A stretch of 64,000 nucleotides of DNA, taken from positions 13,609-77,608 of the forward strand of contig JAWVYS010000011.1 in assembly GCA_033722555.1 (NCBI GenBank), read 5' to 3'. The notes below the pieces were generated by a model, which ran no database searches, was not told the DNA's origin, and worked only from the letters and a program-made list of their open reading frames with translations. This document shows, piece after piece, positions 1-7,842 of the stretch (position 1 is its first letter; every line of letters starts with the position of its first letter). Source of the DNA: Brumimicrobium sp033722555 (lineage in GTDB: Bacteria > Bacteroidota > Bacteroidia > Flavobacteriales_D > Crocinitomicaceae). Position numbers and translations under genes: made by a program.

Positions 1-1534
1 GCTTATAATCCTTCAAAAATTTACCGCACCAGTGTTTTCCGGTATTGATTCCATCGAATAATGGATCCATTACTCTTGCCGCGCCATCCACTATATCCAG
101 CGGAGGTTGAAAATCGTGTATTTCCGCTTTCTTTTTCGCCAGTTCAGCAGGATCTTCGTCTGTTACCCAGCCGGTATCTACAGCATTGGTATAAATTCCG
201 TACTTCACTAAATCCGAAGCGGAGGTAAGTGTCATCATGTTCAAAGCAGCTTTCGCCATGTTCGTATGTGGATGACGGGCTTCCTTATGATACTGGTGAA
301 ATTTACCTTCCATGGCAGAAACATTTATGACGTGTTTCATGCCGGTGTTTTCTTTTTTCATAAGATTAACCAAACGATTGCAGAGAACAAACGGCGCAAC
401 GGAATTTACCAGTTGCACTTCGAGCATTTCGTTGGTATGAATCTCTCCCAGTTTTAATCTCCAGCTATTTGTTGTTCTTAGATCCACTTGTTGCAGGTCT
501 GCGTCGAGTTTACCCACGGGAAATACTTCTTCGGTCGCTAATGACTGATCAATGGAATAAGGAACCTGGGATAATTTCGCGGAAGCGCTCAAACCGATGC
601 CAATCTGCTTCCCGTGCCAGCTAACCGGCAGATTTTTATGCTGATTTTCGGCCTGACTACCGTAGGTTTCGATTTCTCTGAGACAAGTTTCGTGATCGGC
701 CAGAAGATCCTGAACCATTCGCGGCAAATCAGAGATATCCCTTTCCTCGTTGTCCATTAAATGCTGGTAGAAACCTGCCGGTCGTCTCACTGTTTGCGCG
801 GCATTATTGATCAGCACATCTAATCGGTCGTATTGCTGTTCGATGTAATTACAGAAAATCTCCACGCTGGGAATATGCCTTAGATCCAGACCGTGGATTT
901 TAAGTCGGTGACCCCATTGCTCAAAATCAGCTTCTTTGGCATAACGCAATGCCGAATCAACCGGAAATCTGGTTGTAGCAATTACGGTGGCTCCGGCTCG
1001 TAACATCATCAGTGTAATGTGATAGCCGATTTTAAGACGCGAACCGGTAACAAGAGCAACCTGACCTGTAAGATCAGCGGTTTGAAATCGCTTGGCATAA
1101 TTAAAATCGCCACATGGTTCACACATGGTATCATAAAAATGATGCAGTTTGGTAAATACCGTTTTACAAACATAGCAGTTCCGTGGAGCCACATGTCTTT
1201 CTTCCTTATTTCCTTCTTCTCCGGTAAGTTCAATCATCTTGGGCGCAACGAAAACAGAGGCTTCCCTGGCGCTTCTTATCCCGGTAGCGTTACGGGCACG
1301 TTTATCTCTTTCCGCAGCTTTCCTTTTGGCGGCTTTTTTACCGTCTTTTTTGCGTCGCGCGAATTCGTCTCTGTCGGGTCTTGATAATCTCCCGGCTTCC
1401 TTCAGTAACAGTATTCTCTGATCCTTGGGAATCTCAAAGATCTGGTCGGTATCTTCATTCAGTTGTTTCAAAATGAGGATGCACTGATCAATCTGCTCCT
1501 GACTGAATTTCTCTTTATTGTTATCGCTTTCCAT
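1..1534 (-). CDS. Short-chain dehydrogenase/reductase (SDR) with N-terminal double-CxxC segment, partial at left edge
   Basis: I translated this frame by hand: ATG at 1534, open for 511 codons to the left edge, so the C-terminus lies outside the window. Residues 1-110 are highly charged. Two CxxC pairs (120/123 and 138/141) look like a small zinc-ribbon. A Rossmann fold starts near 157 with the variant glycine motif TGSRLKIG (163-170). The SDR signatures NNAA (243-246) and a VSAMEG serine (near 406) are present. The usual YxxxK is replaced by TNMAK (424-428): Lys kept, Tyr changed to Thr. Fold is clear; substrate is unknown and could be an oxidoreductase of unusual mechanism or a non-catalytic SDR. 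A 710-nt gap separates it from the next gene. Confidence 0.85.
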   Translation of the reverse strand, partial: MESDNNKEKFSQEQIDQCILILKQLNEDTDQIFEIPKDQRILLLKEAGRLSRPDRDEFARRKKDGKKAAKRKAAERDKRARNATGIRSAREASVFVAPKMIELTGEEGNKEERHVAPRNCYVCKTVFTKLHHFYDTMCEPCGDFNYAKRFQTADLTGQVALVTGSRLKIGYHITLMMLRAGATVIATTRFPVDSALRYAKEADFEQWGHRLKIHGLDLRHIPSVEIFCNYIEQQYDRLDVLINNAAQTVRRPAGFYQHLMDNEERDISDLPRMVQDLLADHETCLREIETYGSQAENQHKNLPVSWHGKQIGIGLSASAKLSQVPYSIDQSLATEEVFPVGKLDADLQQVDLRTTNSWRLKLGEIHTNEMLEVQLVNSVAPFVLCNRLVNLMKKENTGMKHVINVSAMEGKFHQYHKEARHPHTNMAKAALNMMTLTSASDLVKYGIYTNAVDTGWVTDEDPAELAKKKAEIHDFQPPLDIVDGAARVMDPLFDGINTGKHWCGKFLKDYK

Positions 1535-1818
1535 GTATACTTTACAGTTAACAAACTCCTTATTATCGTATAAAAACACTTCCCTACAACAATAAATCGC
1601 TGCGAAATTACAACAAAAAGAACCAGACATAATAGCCGTAAAATAAATAGCTGAAAATTCTTGTAATCACATGCATTGAAAGCTCTCTGCATCTGCTTCA
1701 AATACCGAATATTCAGCGGATAGCGATTGTCATTAATCCAAGTTCCACAATCAATGGTCGCATTACCACTTGTGAAGTTACCCGGTTAATATTCCCCCGA
1801 AATTTACTCCCTGTCATT

Positions 1819-2048
1819 TCAAAATCATCACCGGGAAAATCAACTTCATCACTTTTCACCTCAACTTCATCACTTTTTCACCTTTCCAACTTTCCAACTT
1901 TCTAACTTTTCAACTTTTCATTTCAACTTCATCACTTTTCACCTCAACTTCACCGCTTTTCACTTGAACTTTATTGTCTTGCAACTTAAAATCATCGGTT
2001 GTCTTCTCAACTTCATCACTTTTCACCTCAACTTCATCACTTTTCATT
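1819..2048. repeat. Degenerate 21-bp tandem repeat array I
   Basis: Within the gene-free stretch 1535-2244, about nine units of 21 bp repeat the pattern TCAACTTCATCAC followed by TTTTCACC. Units start at 1819, 1840, 1861 (22 nt), then, after an interruption (1883-1922) of shorter 8-9-nt TTTCCAAC-like steps, at 1923, 1944, 1965, 1986, 2007 and 2028 with exact 21-nt spacing. The units at 1840, 1923 and 2007 are identical. The remainder of the gap (1535-1818 and 2049-2244) shows no gene or RNA I recognise. Pyrimidine-rich simple repeats of this kind occur in other Bacteroidota intergenic regions; function unknown. Confidence 0.85.
1910..2047 (-). other. Small heptad-repeat ORF inside array I (doubtful gene)
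   Basis: Because 21 is a multiple of three, the minus strand of the array stays open from ATG 2047 to TGA 1910 and encodes 45 residues in strict 7-residue steps: MKSDEVE, VKSDEVE, KTTDDFK, LQDNKVQ, VKSGEVE, VKSDEVE, MKS. The most diverged units (1965-2006) also keep the frame open and remain charged. This could be a real short acidic/helical peptide or only a consequence of the repeat period. No promoter box or homologue is evident to me, so it is listed as an observation, not as a confident gene. Confidence 0.25.
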
Positions 2049-2244
2049 TAGCAGAATAAGAGATAATTCCTGCAATACACATTTAAAATCCTACCGTTAA
2101 ATACATTAAACAGTTGATTAACAAAGTTTAACAAGTGGTTTGGTACACGGCTTGAATGCGGAAATGCGATAACAATTTTTTATTAATCGTCTGCGCGATT
2201 GTTCAGCCATGGAGAGCAGTTGAGCAGACACAAAACTAAAAGTC

Positions 2245-2946
2245 ATGAGACAAAAATGGAAAAATAAAAGAAACATGTACGCAGTAGTACTGAATACATG
2301 TGAAAAGCACCAGGCGATCTGGGCCAATGTTCCGGCATTCACTGCTAAAGTGAGTGAACTGGAAAGTAAATTAGAGGAATTCACACAGATTGCTGAAGAG
2401 CGTCTGCAGGACACCTCAAATATTACAAAAGGTAAAGCCAAACTGATCAGCAACCTTTACGAAAAGGTATATGGTGTGGTACGAATCATAGAAGCGTACG
2501 CTTTGCAGGAAGGGTTGGACAATCTGGCGATGGAATACGGTATCACCAAAACCAGTTTGATAGAAGGCGGTTCTAAAGCAACGGTCAACAGGTTCAGTAA
2601 CGTAGTCAAAAAGGCAACCGAACTTGCGCCCGATCTGGAAGCACTGGGATTAACCGCTCAGTTCCTGCAGGATCTTACTCAGCAGGTGGAAGAGGCCAAA
2701 AATGTGATCTCAAAACCACGTATGGCGATCATAAAGCGCAAAATGCTGAATAAAAAACTCGAAGAGTTGATTGATGAAATGGACGAGATCGTGTTCAAAC
2801 ACCTTTCAGGAATGGTCAGAATCCTTCAGTTCGATCACCCGATGTTTTACGCTGAATTTATGGCCGCAAGAAACATCATCGACCAAAAGGGTCCGAGAAG
2901 AGCCAATGAGTCTCCCCCGCTACCGGAAGGTGATGATTTAGGTTAG
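2245..2946 (+). CDS. Hypothetical all-helical protein
   Basis: The 233-residue product has no signal peptide or membrane segment and looks almost wholly alpha-helical, with long amphipathic charged stretches (roughly 38-60 and 140-185) suggesting a helical bundle or coiled coil. I do not recognise a characterised family; similar helical orphan proteins are frequent in Bacteroidota. ATG 2245 gives the full frame; ATG 2275 (MYAVVLNTCEKHQ) is an equally plausible start because the first ten residues are only a basic tail. The C-terminus (RANESPPLPEGDDLG) looks disordered. A good terminator follows directly, so it is probably transcribed alone. Confidence 0.7.
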   Translation: MRQKWKNKRNMYAVVLNTCEKHQAIWANVPAFTAKVSELESKLEEFTQIAEERLQDTSNITKGKAKLISNLYEKVYGVVRIIEAYALQEGLDNLAMEYGITKTSLIEGGSKATVNRFSNVVKKATELAPDLEALGLTAQFLQDLTQQVEEAKNVISKPRMAIIKRKMLNKKLEELIDEMDEIVFKHLSGMVRILQFDHPMFYAEFMAARNIIDQKGPRRANESPPLPEGDDLG

Positions 2947-2962
2947 CATGTAGCTTAAACGG

Positions 2963-2997
2963 AAAAGCCAATCACGCGAGTTGTTGGCTTTTTTTTT
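2963..2997 (+). terminator. Rho-independent terminator of the helical protein gene
   Basis: Inverted arms AAAAGCCAA (2963-2971) and TTGGCTTTT with a 12-nt loop are followed by a run of nine T. The T run passes straight into eleven G (2998-3008), an unusual homopolymer junction. Confidence 0.8.
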
Positions 2998-3090
2998 GGG
3001 GGGGGGGGATTAGTGGTTGCTCAGTTAACGGTTAGGCTATGCGTAGTGTCCCGTAGGGCCGCTATTGTTTATAGGTTTTGTTGTACTCAG

Positions 3091-4788
3091 TTATTTTATT
3101 TTTTTTAAATCATTTTCTAGTGCAGTTACTAAAGCATCTATTGAATTTCTTTTGTGATTATTTAATGAGTTGTGCGGGTTATTTTTAATTTCTAATGCAA
3201 CAATATGTTTTACTCTCTTCTCAACATCTTCGCTCCATAACTTACCTTGGGATTGAAAGCAATTTTTCATTCTCTCAGACCACTTTTTGTTGGAACGAAA
3301 ACTTGCTTCTGTGATATCCACACCAAATTCATTGAGGATTGCATTAGCATACGAAGAAGGCTCTAAACAATCCTCAAATTCGGAGTTTTGCATTCCATTA
3401 CAGATAATAAAAGTCGTATCTTTTTGCTTTAATCCTTCGCTTTTCTCGGCTTTCTCGAAAGCATTTCTTCCAGCATCGTCATTATCTAACAAAACGTGAC
3501 TTGTACACAATGCATTTTTAAGTAAGGATAGCTTATATGATAGGTTACCTGCCCCACCAATTTTCTCGATAATCATCTCATTGTTCTTTAATGCGTCTTT
3601 AATTTCCTCGCTTAAAGTTGGTAGTAATGCTCTAAGTGCAATTTGATCCTCCTCCCCTTCAACAACAAGTGCGTATCTAGCATTTGTAAGATTGTCGGAG
3701 GCTTTTACACCAATTAATTCACGTATTTCCTTGATGTTCTTTGCCACCTTTGCTTCTCCTGAATCAATTATTATGTTGCCTTTTATATTTGTTCTATTGG
3801 TAAACAACGGATTATGAGTAGACACAATAACTTGGTTATCTCCTATCAAATCATAAATTGTTTCTTTTAGAATATGTATCGCACCAGGATGAAGATGGGA
3901 TTCAGGTTCTTCAATAGCTACAATTGATGCAGCACCTTTTGGCATCGAAATATTCTTCAACAATCCTAACGCTGCAAGACTTTTTACACCATCCCCTTTA
4001 TATTCTAAACTTGTTTTGTTTCCATCATCAATCATTACATCAAACTGACGTCTAAGGGCGAAACGCCTTTGATGCTCTTGAATTTCAATGTCTACTGAAT
4101 TTACATTCAAAACAAATTCGGAAAGAGACGATTTTATATTATTAGACAACCTGTCAAGTATTGGTGTTTGTAAATCTTTTATGGTTTTTAGAGCGTTTTG
4201 GTATTCTTCTTTTTCCTCCAAACTTGACAATTCAGATGATAGCATGTCATAAACTACATTCATTGCTTCCTGTTCCGTTCTGACTGCTGGTATGTAATTG
4301 AATATGATTCGTTTAGCTATATAATCTGCAATTCTTTTTGATTTCGAATTGAGAGTTTTTGTCCCTTTCCCTCTTTTCACAACCTTTATAGTTGGTTCGT
4401 GAGTTTTACCAATTTTTATTTCTATTGGTAAGGTTCCATTCAAGTTACTTTTAATTTCTTTTTTGAATTCATCAACTTCTTCGTTATTCAGTGAAAACTC
4501 AAGTCTAAATATGGTTTGAGTGTTCTTTTCTTTGTGTTGTAACTGAATTGGAAAGTCTCTTGACCAATTATAATAAAGATCGTCATTTCTTCTCGCGTAT
4601 CCACGATAACTCATTTTGGAATCGAGCCCATGATGTTTCAGAATAAACATTGCAACATTTAGAGCCTTAAGCATATTTGATTTCCCTTCGTTATTCTTCC
4701 CGATAAGGACAGTTATATCAGATAAAGGGATTTTATTTGCCTTAGATATACTTCTAAAATATGTTGCCGAAAAATTTACTAAATCCAT
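3091..4788 (-). CDS. OLD-family ATPase/TOPRIM nuclease (class 1-like, no helicase partner)
   Basis: The 565-residue protein joins an ABC-type ATPase to a TOPRIM nuclease. Visible are Walker A GKNNEGKS (30-37), an ABC-like signature around GDGVKS (265-270), Walker B IVAIEEPESHLHP (289-301), the H-loop STHN (323-326), and TOPRIM acidic motifs VEGEED (376-381) and LLDNDDAGR (433-441). OLD proteins are DNA nucleases, several acting in phage defence. No UvrD-like helicase is adjacent, so Gabija (GajAB) is not supported and a stand-alone class 1 OLD is the better reading. The gene is clearly AT-richer than dnaE and sits beside a duplicated segment, which fits horizontal acquisition. Confidence 0.88.
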   Translation of the reverse strand: MDLVNFSATYFRSISKANKIPLSDITVLIGKNNEGKSNMLKALNVAMFILKHHGLDSKMSYRGYARRNDDLYYNWSRDFPIQLQHKEKNTQTIFRLEFSLNNEEVDEFKKEIKSNLNGTLPIEIKIGKTHEPTIKVVKRGKGTKTLNSKSKRIADYIAKRIIFNYIPAVRTEQEAMNVVYDMLSSELSSLEEKEEYQNALKTIKDLQTPILDRLSNNIKSSLSEFVLNVNSVDIEIQEHQRRFALRRQFDVMIDDGNKTSLEYKGDGVKSLAALGLLKNISMPKGAASIVAIEEPESHLHPGAIHILKETIYDLIGDNQVIVSTHNPLFTNRTNIKGNIIIDSGEAKVAKNIKEIRELIGVKASDNLTNARYALVVEGEEDQIALRALLPTLSEEIKDALKNNEMIIEKIGGAGNLSYKLSLLKNALCTSHVLLDNDDAGRNAFEKAEKSEGLKQKDTTFIICNGMQNSEFEDCLEPSSYANAILNEFGVDITEASFRSNKKWSERMKNCFQSQGKLWSEDVEKRVKHIVALEIKNNPHNSLNNHKRNSIDALVTALENDLKKIK

Positions 4789-4810
4789 CTACTCTCTTTA
4801 TTTAATTGTG

Positions 4811-5119
4811 GCCAACTCATCGCTATACACCCTTGCATATAGCCACCTTGTAAACTTAGCAAAAAAAAATAAAAGACAAACACTCCTCAAAGCCCTCTAT
4901 ATAAGCTGATAAACTACCGGAAACCTCTATTTACAAGGAATCATTTAGAATAATATTTAGCTGATAATAATCGTTTGTAAGGAATTGTAATTTAAAACAG
5001 GTGAGGAACCGGCTATTTTATAAATTTCACTAATTCATTCTCCGGTCCTTGTTATCCTCATAATTTAGCATAGAAATTTCTCAAAGAATCGGCAAACTTC
5101 TCTGCCTTTAAGCCATGAC
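4811..5119. repeat. 309-bp direct repeat, copy 1
   Basis: It aligns without gaps to 6641-6949 at a constant offset of 1830 nt. By hand I count 21 mismatches in 309 positions (about 93% identity), including an uninterrupted identical block of about 98 nt (4961-5058). It lies 22 nt upstream of the OLD start codon. Its right end reads GCCATGAC, the start-codon region of the gene at 6945, but the following sequence diverges at once, so this copy carries an orphaned gene start. It fills most of the 4789-5172 gene-free stretch. Confidence 0.93.
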
Positions 5120-5124
5120 GACCA

Positions 5125-5156
5125 AGTATAAGCCCCGTTTTAATGGGGTTTATACT
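5125..5156. other. 12-bp hairpin at the FG-GAP gene 3' side
   Basis: Arms AGTATAAGCCCC (5125-5136) and GGGGTTTATACT (5145-5156) pair over 12 bp with one G-T pair and an 8-nt loop. Neither side is followed by a T run, so it is not a classical intrinsic terminator, though it may end or stabilise the FG-GAP transcript. GTTAGCAAA (5159-5167) next to it is exactly inverted at 6638-6646 on the other side of the gene. Confidence 0.7.
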
Positions 5157-5172
5157 ATGTTAGCAAATCGTT

Positions 5173-6621
5173 TCAATGTTTTACCAATTGAATGACATTT
5201 TTAAATTCTGCCGTTTCGACGAATAGAAGGTAAATTCCTGAAGGTTGATTTAAATTCAAATGCAAGAGTTGTGAGTCTTTATATTCGGTTGACTGAATTA
5301 ATCTTCCACTGATATCAGTGATTTGAATTTTAACCGAATGAAAGCTACTTCCAAGATCAACAGAGAATTTGTCCTCAAAAGGGTTCGGATAGATATTCAA
5401 TTTTGGAAATAATTGATTTTCGAAAACGCTCAGTGAAGTAAAATTATTTCTATACAGCACCGCATTATCAGGTTGGCCTCCGTCAGAAGATCCTGATAGA
5501 AAAAAATCAGGGTCAGTATCGCCATCAATATCAGCAGCTCTTACTCTGAACTGTTGATTGCCCGGGAAAGAAACGGAAGTCAATTCTGTATATATTCCGG
5601 TGCCATCATTCAGGTATAACTTTGTATATCTATTAGTTGTTATCCCGTTATAACCACAGCTGATTATATCCATATCACCATCAATGTCAAAATCAGCAAA
5701 TTGAACACTCGAGTATGCCACGCCTGTAAAAGATGAACCTGTATTGAGAACAAAATTTCCAGAACCATCATTATTGTATAATTCAATAAACTCTGTAGAT
5801 CCGTCATATCCAGAAATCAAAACGTCTAAATCGGAGTCATTATCTACATCAGCGATGTCAATTGAGCCTAATTGAGAACCTGAAAAAGGTGTGCCTGTTA
5901 CGAGTGTATAAGTTCCGTTTCCGTCATTTGAGTAGAGCTCGGTAAAAGTGATAGAGCCATTGGTACCTGCTAGGACAACGTCCAGATCATTATCATTATC
6001 CATATCGAAAAACTTGACCGATGCATAATTAGTCCCTGAAAAAGGAGTGCCACTAACCAAGCTAAAGCTACCACTTCCATCATTTACGTATAACGATGTA
6101 TTGTACCCAGATCCAGTGTAGCCTGAAATAATTAAGTCCAAATCATTATCTCCATCTATATCTCCAAATTCTGCATCTCCTTGAACTGTTCCAATAATGC
6201 TGTTTGTGGTTAGTGTGAAATTTCCTGTCCCGTCATTCGTGTAGATTTTTGATATGTATGTTCCAGAAATGTCTTGTCCACATATAAAAATATCTTCATC
6301 AAGATCATTGTCTATGTCACCTATTGCGATAGACGAATATGCCACAGAATCTATTGTAGAACCTGAGAATAAACTAAAATTTCCATCCCCATCATTTATA
6401 TAGATATTCGTGGTTGACATTTCCATTATGGTCATCATATTAAAACCAGCACTTCCAGAAATTATTAGGTCTAGATCACTGTCATTATCGATGTCAAAGA
6501 ATTCAGCTTCACCTTCAGCCAAAGGCGGAAAAGATGTCCCTGTTATTTCCGTAAACGATACTTGCCCAAAAGATGTTAAGGCAAGGAATAATAAGGTAAT
6601 TGTAATGTAATTTTTTTTCAT
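5173..6621 (-). CDS. Secreted FG-GAP/VCBS repeat protein with T9SS sorting domain
   Basis: I start at ATG 6621 (MKKNYITITLLFLALTSFGQ, a clear Sec signal peptide), giving 482 residues; the frame extends upstream into the repeat but those residues are not signal-like. The body holds about eight FG-GAP/VCBS repeats, each with a calcium-binding-like DxDxDxD loop (DIDNDSDLD and variants) followed by LYxNDGxGxF. A typical type A T9SS C-terminal domain ends the protein (IYPNPFEDKF, then GIYLLFV). It is likely exported and anchored to or released from the cell surface; binding partner unknown. It lies alone between two 309-bp direct repeats, as if carried in as a cassette. Confidence 0.88.
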   Translation of the reverse strand: MKKNYITITLLFLALTSFGQVSFTEITGTSFPPLAEGEAEFFDIDNDSDLDLIISGSAGFNMMTIMEMSTTNIYINDGDGNFSLFSGSTIDSVAYSSIAIGDIDNDLDEDIFICGQDISGTYISKIYTNDGTGNFTLTTNSIIGTVQGDAEFGDIDGDNDLDLIISGYTGSGYNTSLYVNDGSGSFSLVSGTPFSGTNYASVKFFDMDNDNDLDVVLAGTNGSITFTELYSNDGNGTYTLVTGTPFSGSQLGSIDIADVDNDSDLDVLISGYDGSTEFIELYNNDGSGNFVLNTGSSFTGVAYSSVQFADFDIDGDMDIISCGYNGITTNRYTKLYLNDGTGIYTELTSVSFPGNQQFRVRAADIDGDTDPDFFLSGSSDGGQPDNAVLYRNNFTSLSVFENQLFPKLNIYPNPFEDKFSVDLGSSFHSVKIQITDISGRLIQSTEYKDSQLLHLNLNQPSGIYLLFVETAEFKNVIQLVKH

Positions 6622-6640
6622 AATTCTGATTTTTTTGTTT

Positions 6641-6949
6641 GCTAACTCATCCCTATACACCATTGCATATAGCAACCCTGTAAACTTAGCAAAAAAAAAT
6701 AAAAGACAAACGCTCCTCAAAACCTTCTATATAAGCTGATAAACAACCGGAAACCTCTATTTACAAGGAATCATTTAGATTAAAATTTATCTGATAATAA
6801 TCGTTTGTAAGGAATTGTAATTTAAAACAGGTGAGGAACCGGCTATTTTATAAATTTCACTAATTCATTCTCCGGTCCTTGTTATCCTAATAATTTAGAA
6901 CACAAATTTCTCAAAGAATCAGCAGACTTCCCTACCTTTACGCCATGAC
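6641..6949. repeat. 309-bp direct repeat, copy 2
   Basis: This copy carries the intact arrangement: its right end contains ATG 6945 of the next gene, while its left end is 19 nt from the start codon of the divergent FG-GAP gene. It therefore acts as the shared upstream region of both genes. A TACCTTTA sequence (6933-6940) resembles a -7 box with a changed last base; copy 1 has TGCCTTTA there. The left end contains a short hairpin (GCTATA with TATAG) also present in copy 1. Confidence 0.93.
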
Positions 6950-7526
6950 AAAAACCGAGGCGAAAATATTCTTTCCCTTTGCCGAAGGCGAAGACCCGGA
7001 GGAACTCTGGGAGCAGCGGTTTTTTGAGCAGAAGCAATTCTTTCTGACGCGGCCGCCGATGGAGAAAGTGTTTAAATCCCGTATTTCAAAACTTCAGAAA
7101 CAGTACGAAGCGTATTTGGTTTTGGGTGGCGAAGAGGTGGCGCTTCAAGCGGAAATGCCCGAAGAAGAAATTGCGTTTAGCGATTCTGTTTTGGTTTCGT
7201 TTCGTTTGTTTCATGATTATCGAAATAAATTCAAGTCCAAGATTTTGCAGGCGCAGCATCCGGAGCAGTTGGCAAAAATTATTGACGTTTGGACAGCCAT
7301 GGAACGCAAATATCATGCGCTCTGGAGCAATGACGTGAGTAAATCCAACGAAACAGAAGTAGCGCTTTCCAAAGAACCCGACCCGATGGAAGTTCTGAAA
7401 GCGATCAAGGAATTTGGCGGTGAAGAATTAATGTTCAGCGAATTACATGCGCGTTATGCTTTGTTGCCGGAAATCCTGCAAAATGAAGTGAAAAGATTAA
7501 CTTTGTTGAGTGAGCTTGACGATTAA
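6945..7526 (+). CDS. Hypothetical cytoplasmic protein
   Basis: The product has 193 residues, is charged, and has no signal peptide or membrane helix. It is rich in Glu, Lys and Gln, with predicted helices around 20-65 and 90-130. I do not recognise a family. Its start codon is the last part of direct repeat copy 2, and a broken copy of the same start sits at 5114 in copy 1, suggesting that this gene was next to the OLD gene before the FG-GAP segment arrived. ATG 6945 is favoured because the frame has full-length codon structure from that point. Confidence 0.7.
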   Translation: MTKTEAKIFFPFAEGEDPEELWEQRFFEQKQFFLTRPPMEKVFKSRISKLQKQYEAYLVLGGEEVALQAEMPEEEIAFSDSVLVSFRLFHDYRNKFKSKILQAQHPEQLAKIIDVWTAMERKYHALWSNDVSKSNETEVALSKEPDPMEVLKAIKEFGGEELMFSELHARYALLPEILQNEVKRLTLLSELDD

Positions 7527-7575
7527 TAAACGATAACCGGAACAGAATCGATTTCCGTGGATAAAGTATTTAATT

Positions 7576-7842
7576 ATGGATTCAAAATTTGACAAATTAC
7601 AGGAGCAGTTAGAACAACTTGAATGGCCTTCGGTTTATTATTTTAAGTTCATTGCTCCCAATGATCCCAAAACGATCGCCTTAATAACAGCCCTTTTCAA
7701 TGATAAATCAAACATCAACATGAGGCCTTCAAGCAAAGGAAACTATACGAGCATAAACATCAAGGAGGTTATGGTCAGTGCAGCTGCCGTAATCGACATT
7801 TACGAGGAAGCTGCTAAAATTGACGGTGTAATCTCTTTATAA
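7576..7842 (+). CDS. DUF493 family protein
   Basis: The 88-residue product matches the small DUF493 (YbeD-like) family in size and pattern: a charged N-terminal helix (DKLQEQLEQLEWPSVYYFKF), a central variable part, and the C-terminal beta-alpha segment YTSINIKEVMVSAAAVIDIY. Members have an ACT-like alpha-beta fold and are thought to be regulatory; the target is unknown. Its stop codon is immediately followed by the ATG of the next gene, so the two are probably cotranscribed and translationally coupled. Confidence 0.72.
   Translation: MDSKFDKLQEQLEQLEWPSVYYFKFIAPNDPKTIALITALFNDKSNINMRPSSKGNYTSINIKEVMVSAAAVIDIYEEAAKIDGVISL

Noticed and set aside
1468..1701. 77-residue minus-strand frame MKQMQRAFNACDYK
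   Set aside because: It overlaps the N-terminal codons of the SDR gene in another frame and has no family resemblance or start signal.
3091..4788. Gabija defence system
   Set aside because: The OLD-type nuclease has no UvrD-like helicase gene beside it; neighbours are unrelated.
3017..5170. Integron attC-like sites (GTTAGGC at 3031, GTTAGC at 5159)
   Set aside because: No matching inverse core at suitable distance, no integrase gene in the window, and the two places do not resemble each other beyond a few bases.
6622..6720. Longer start of the FG-GAP protein at 6720
   Set aside because: It runs into the 309-bp repeat and would hide the signal peptide that begins at 6621.
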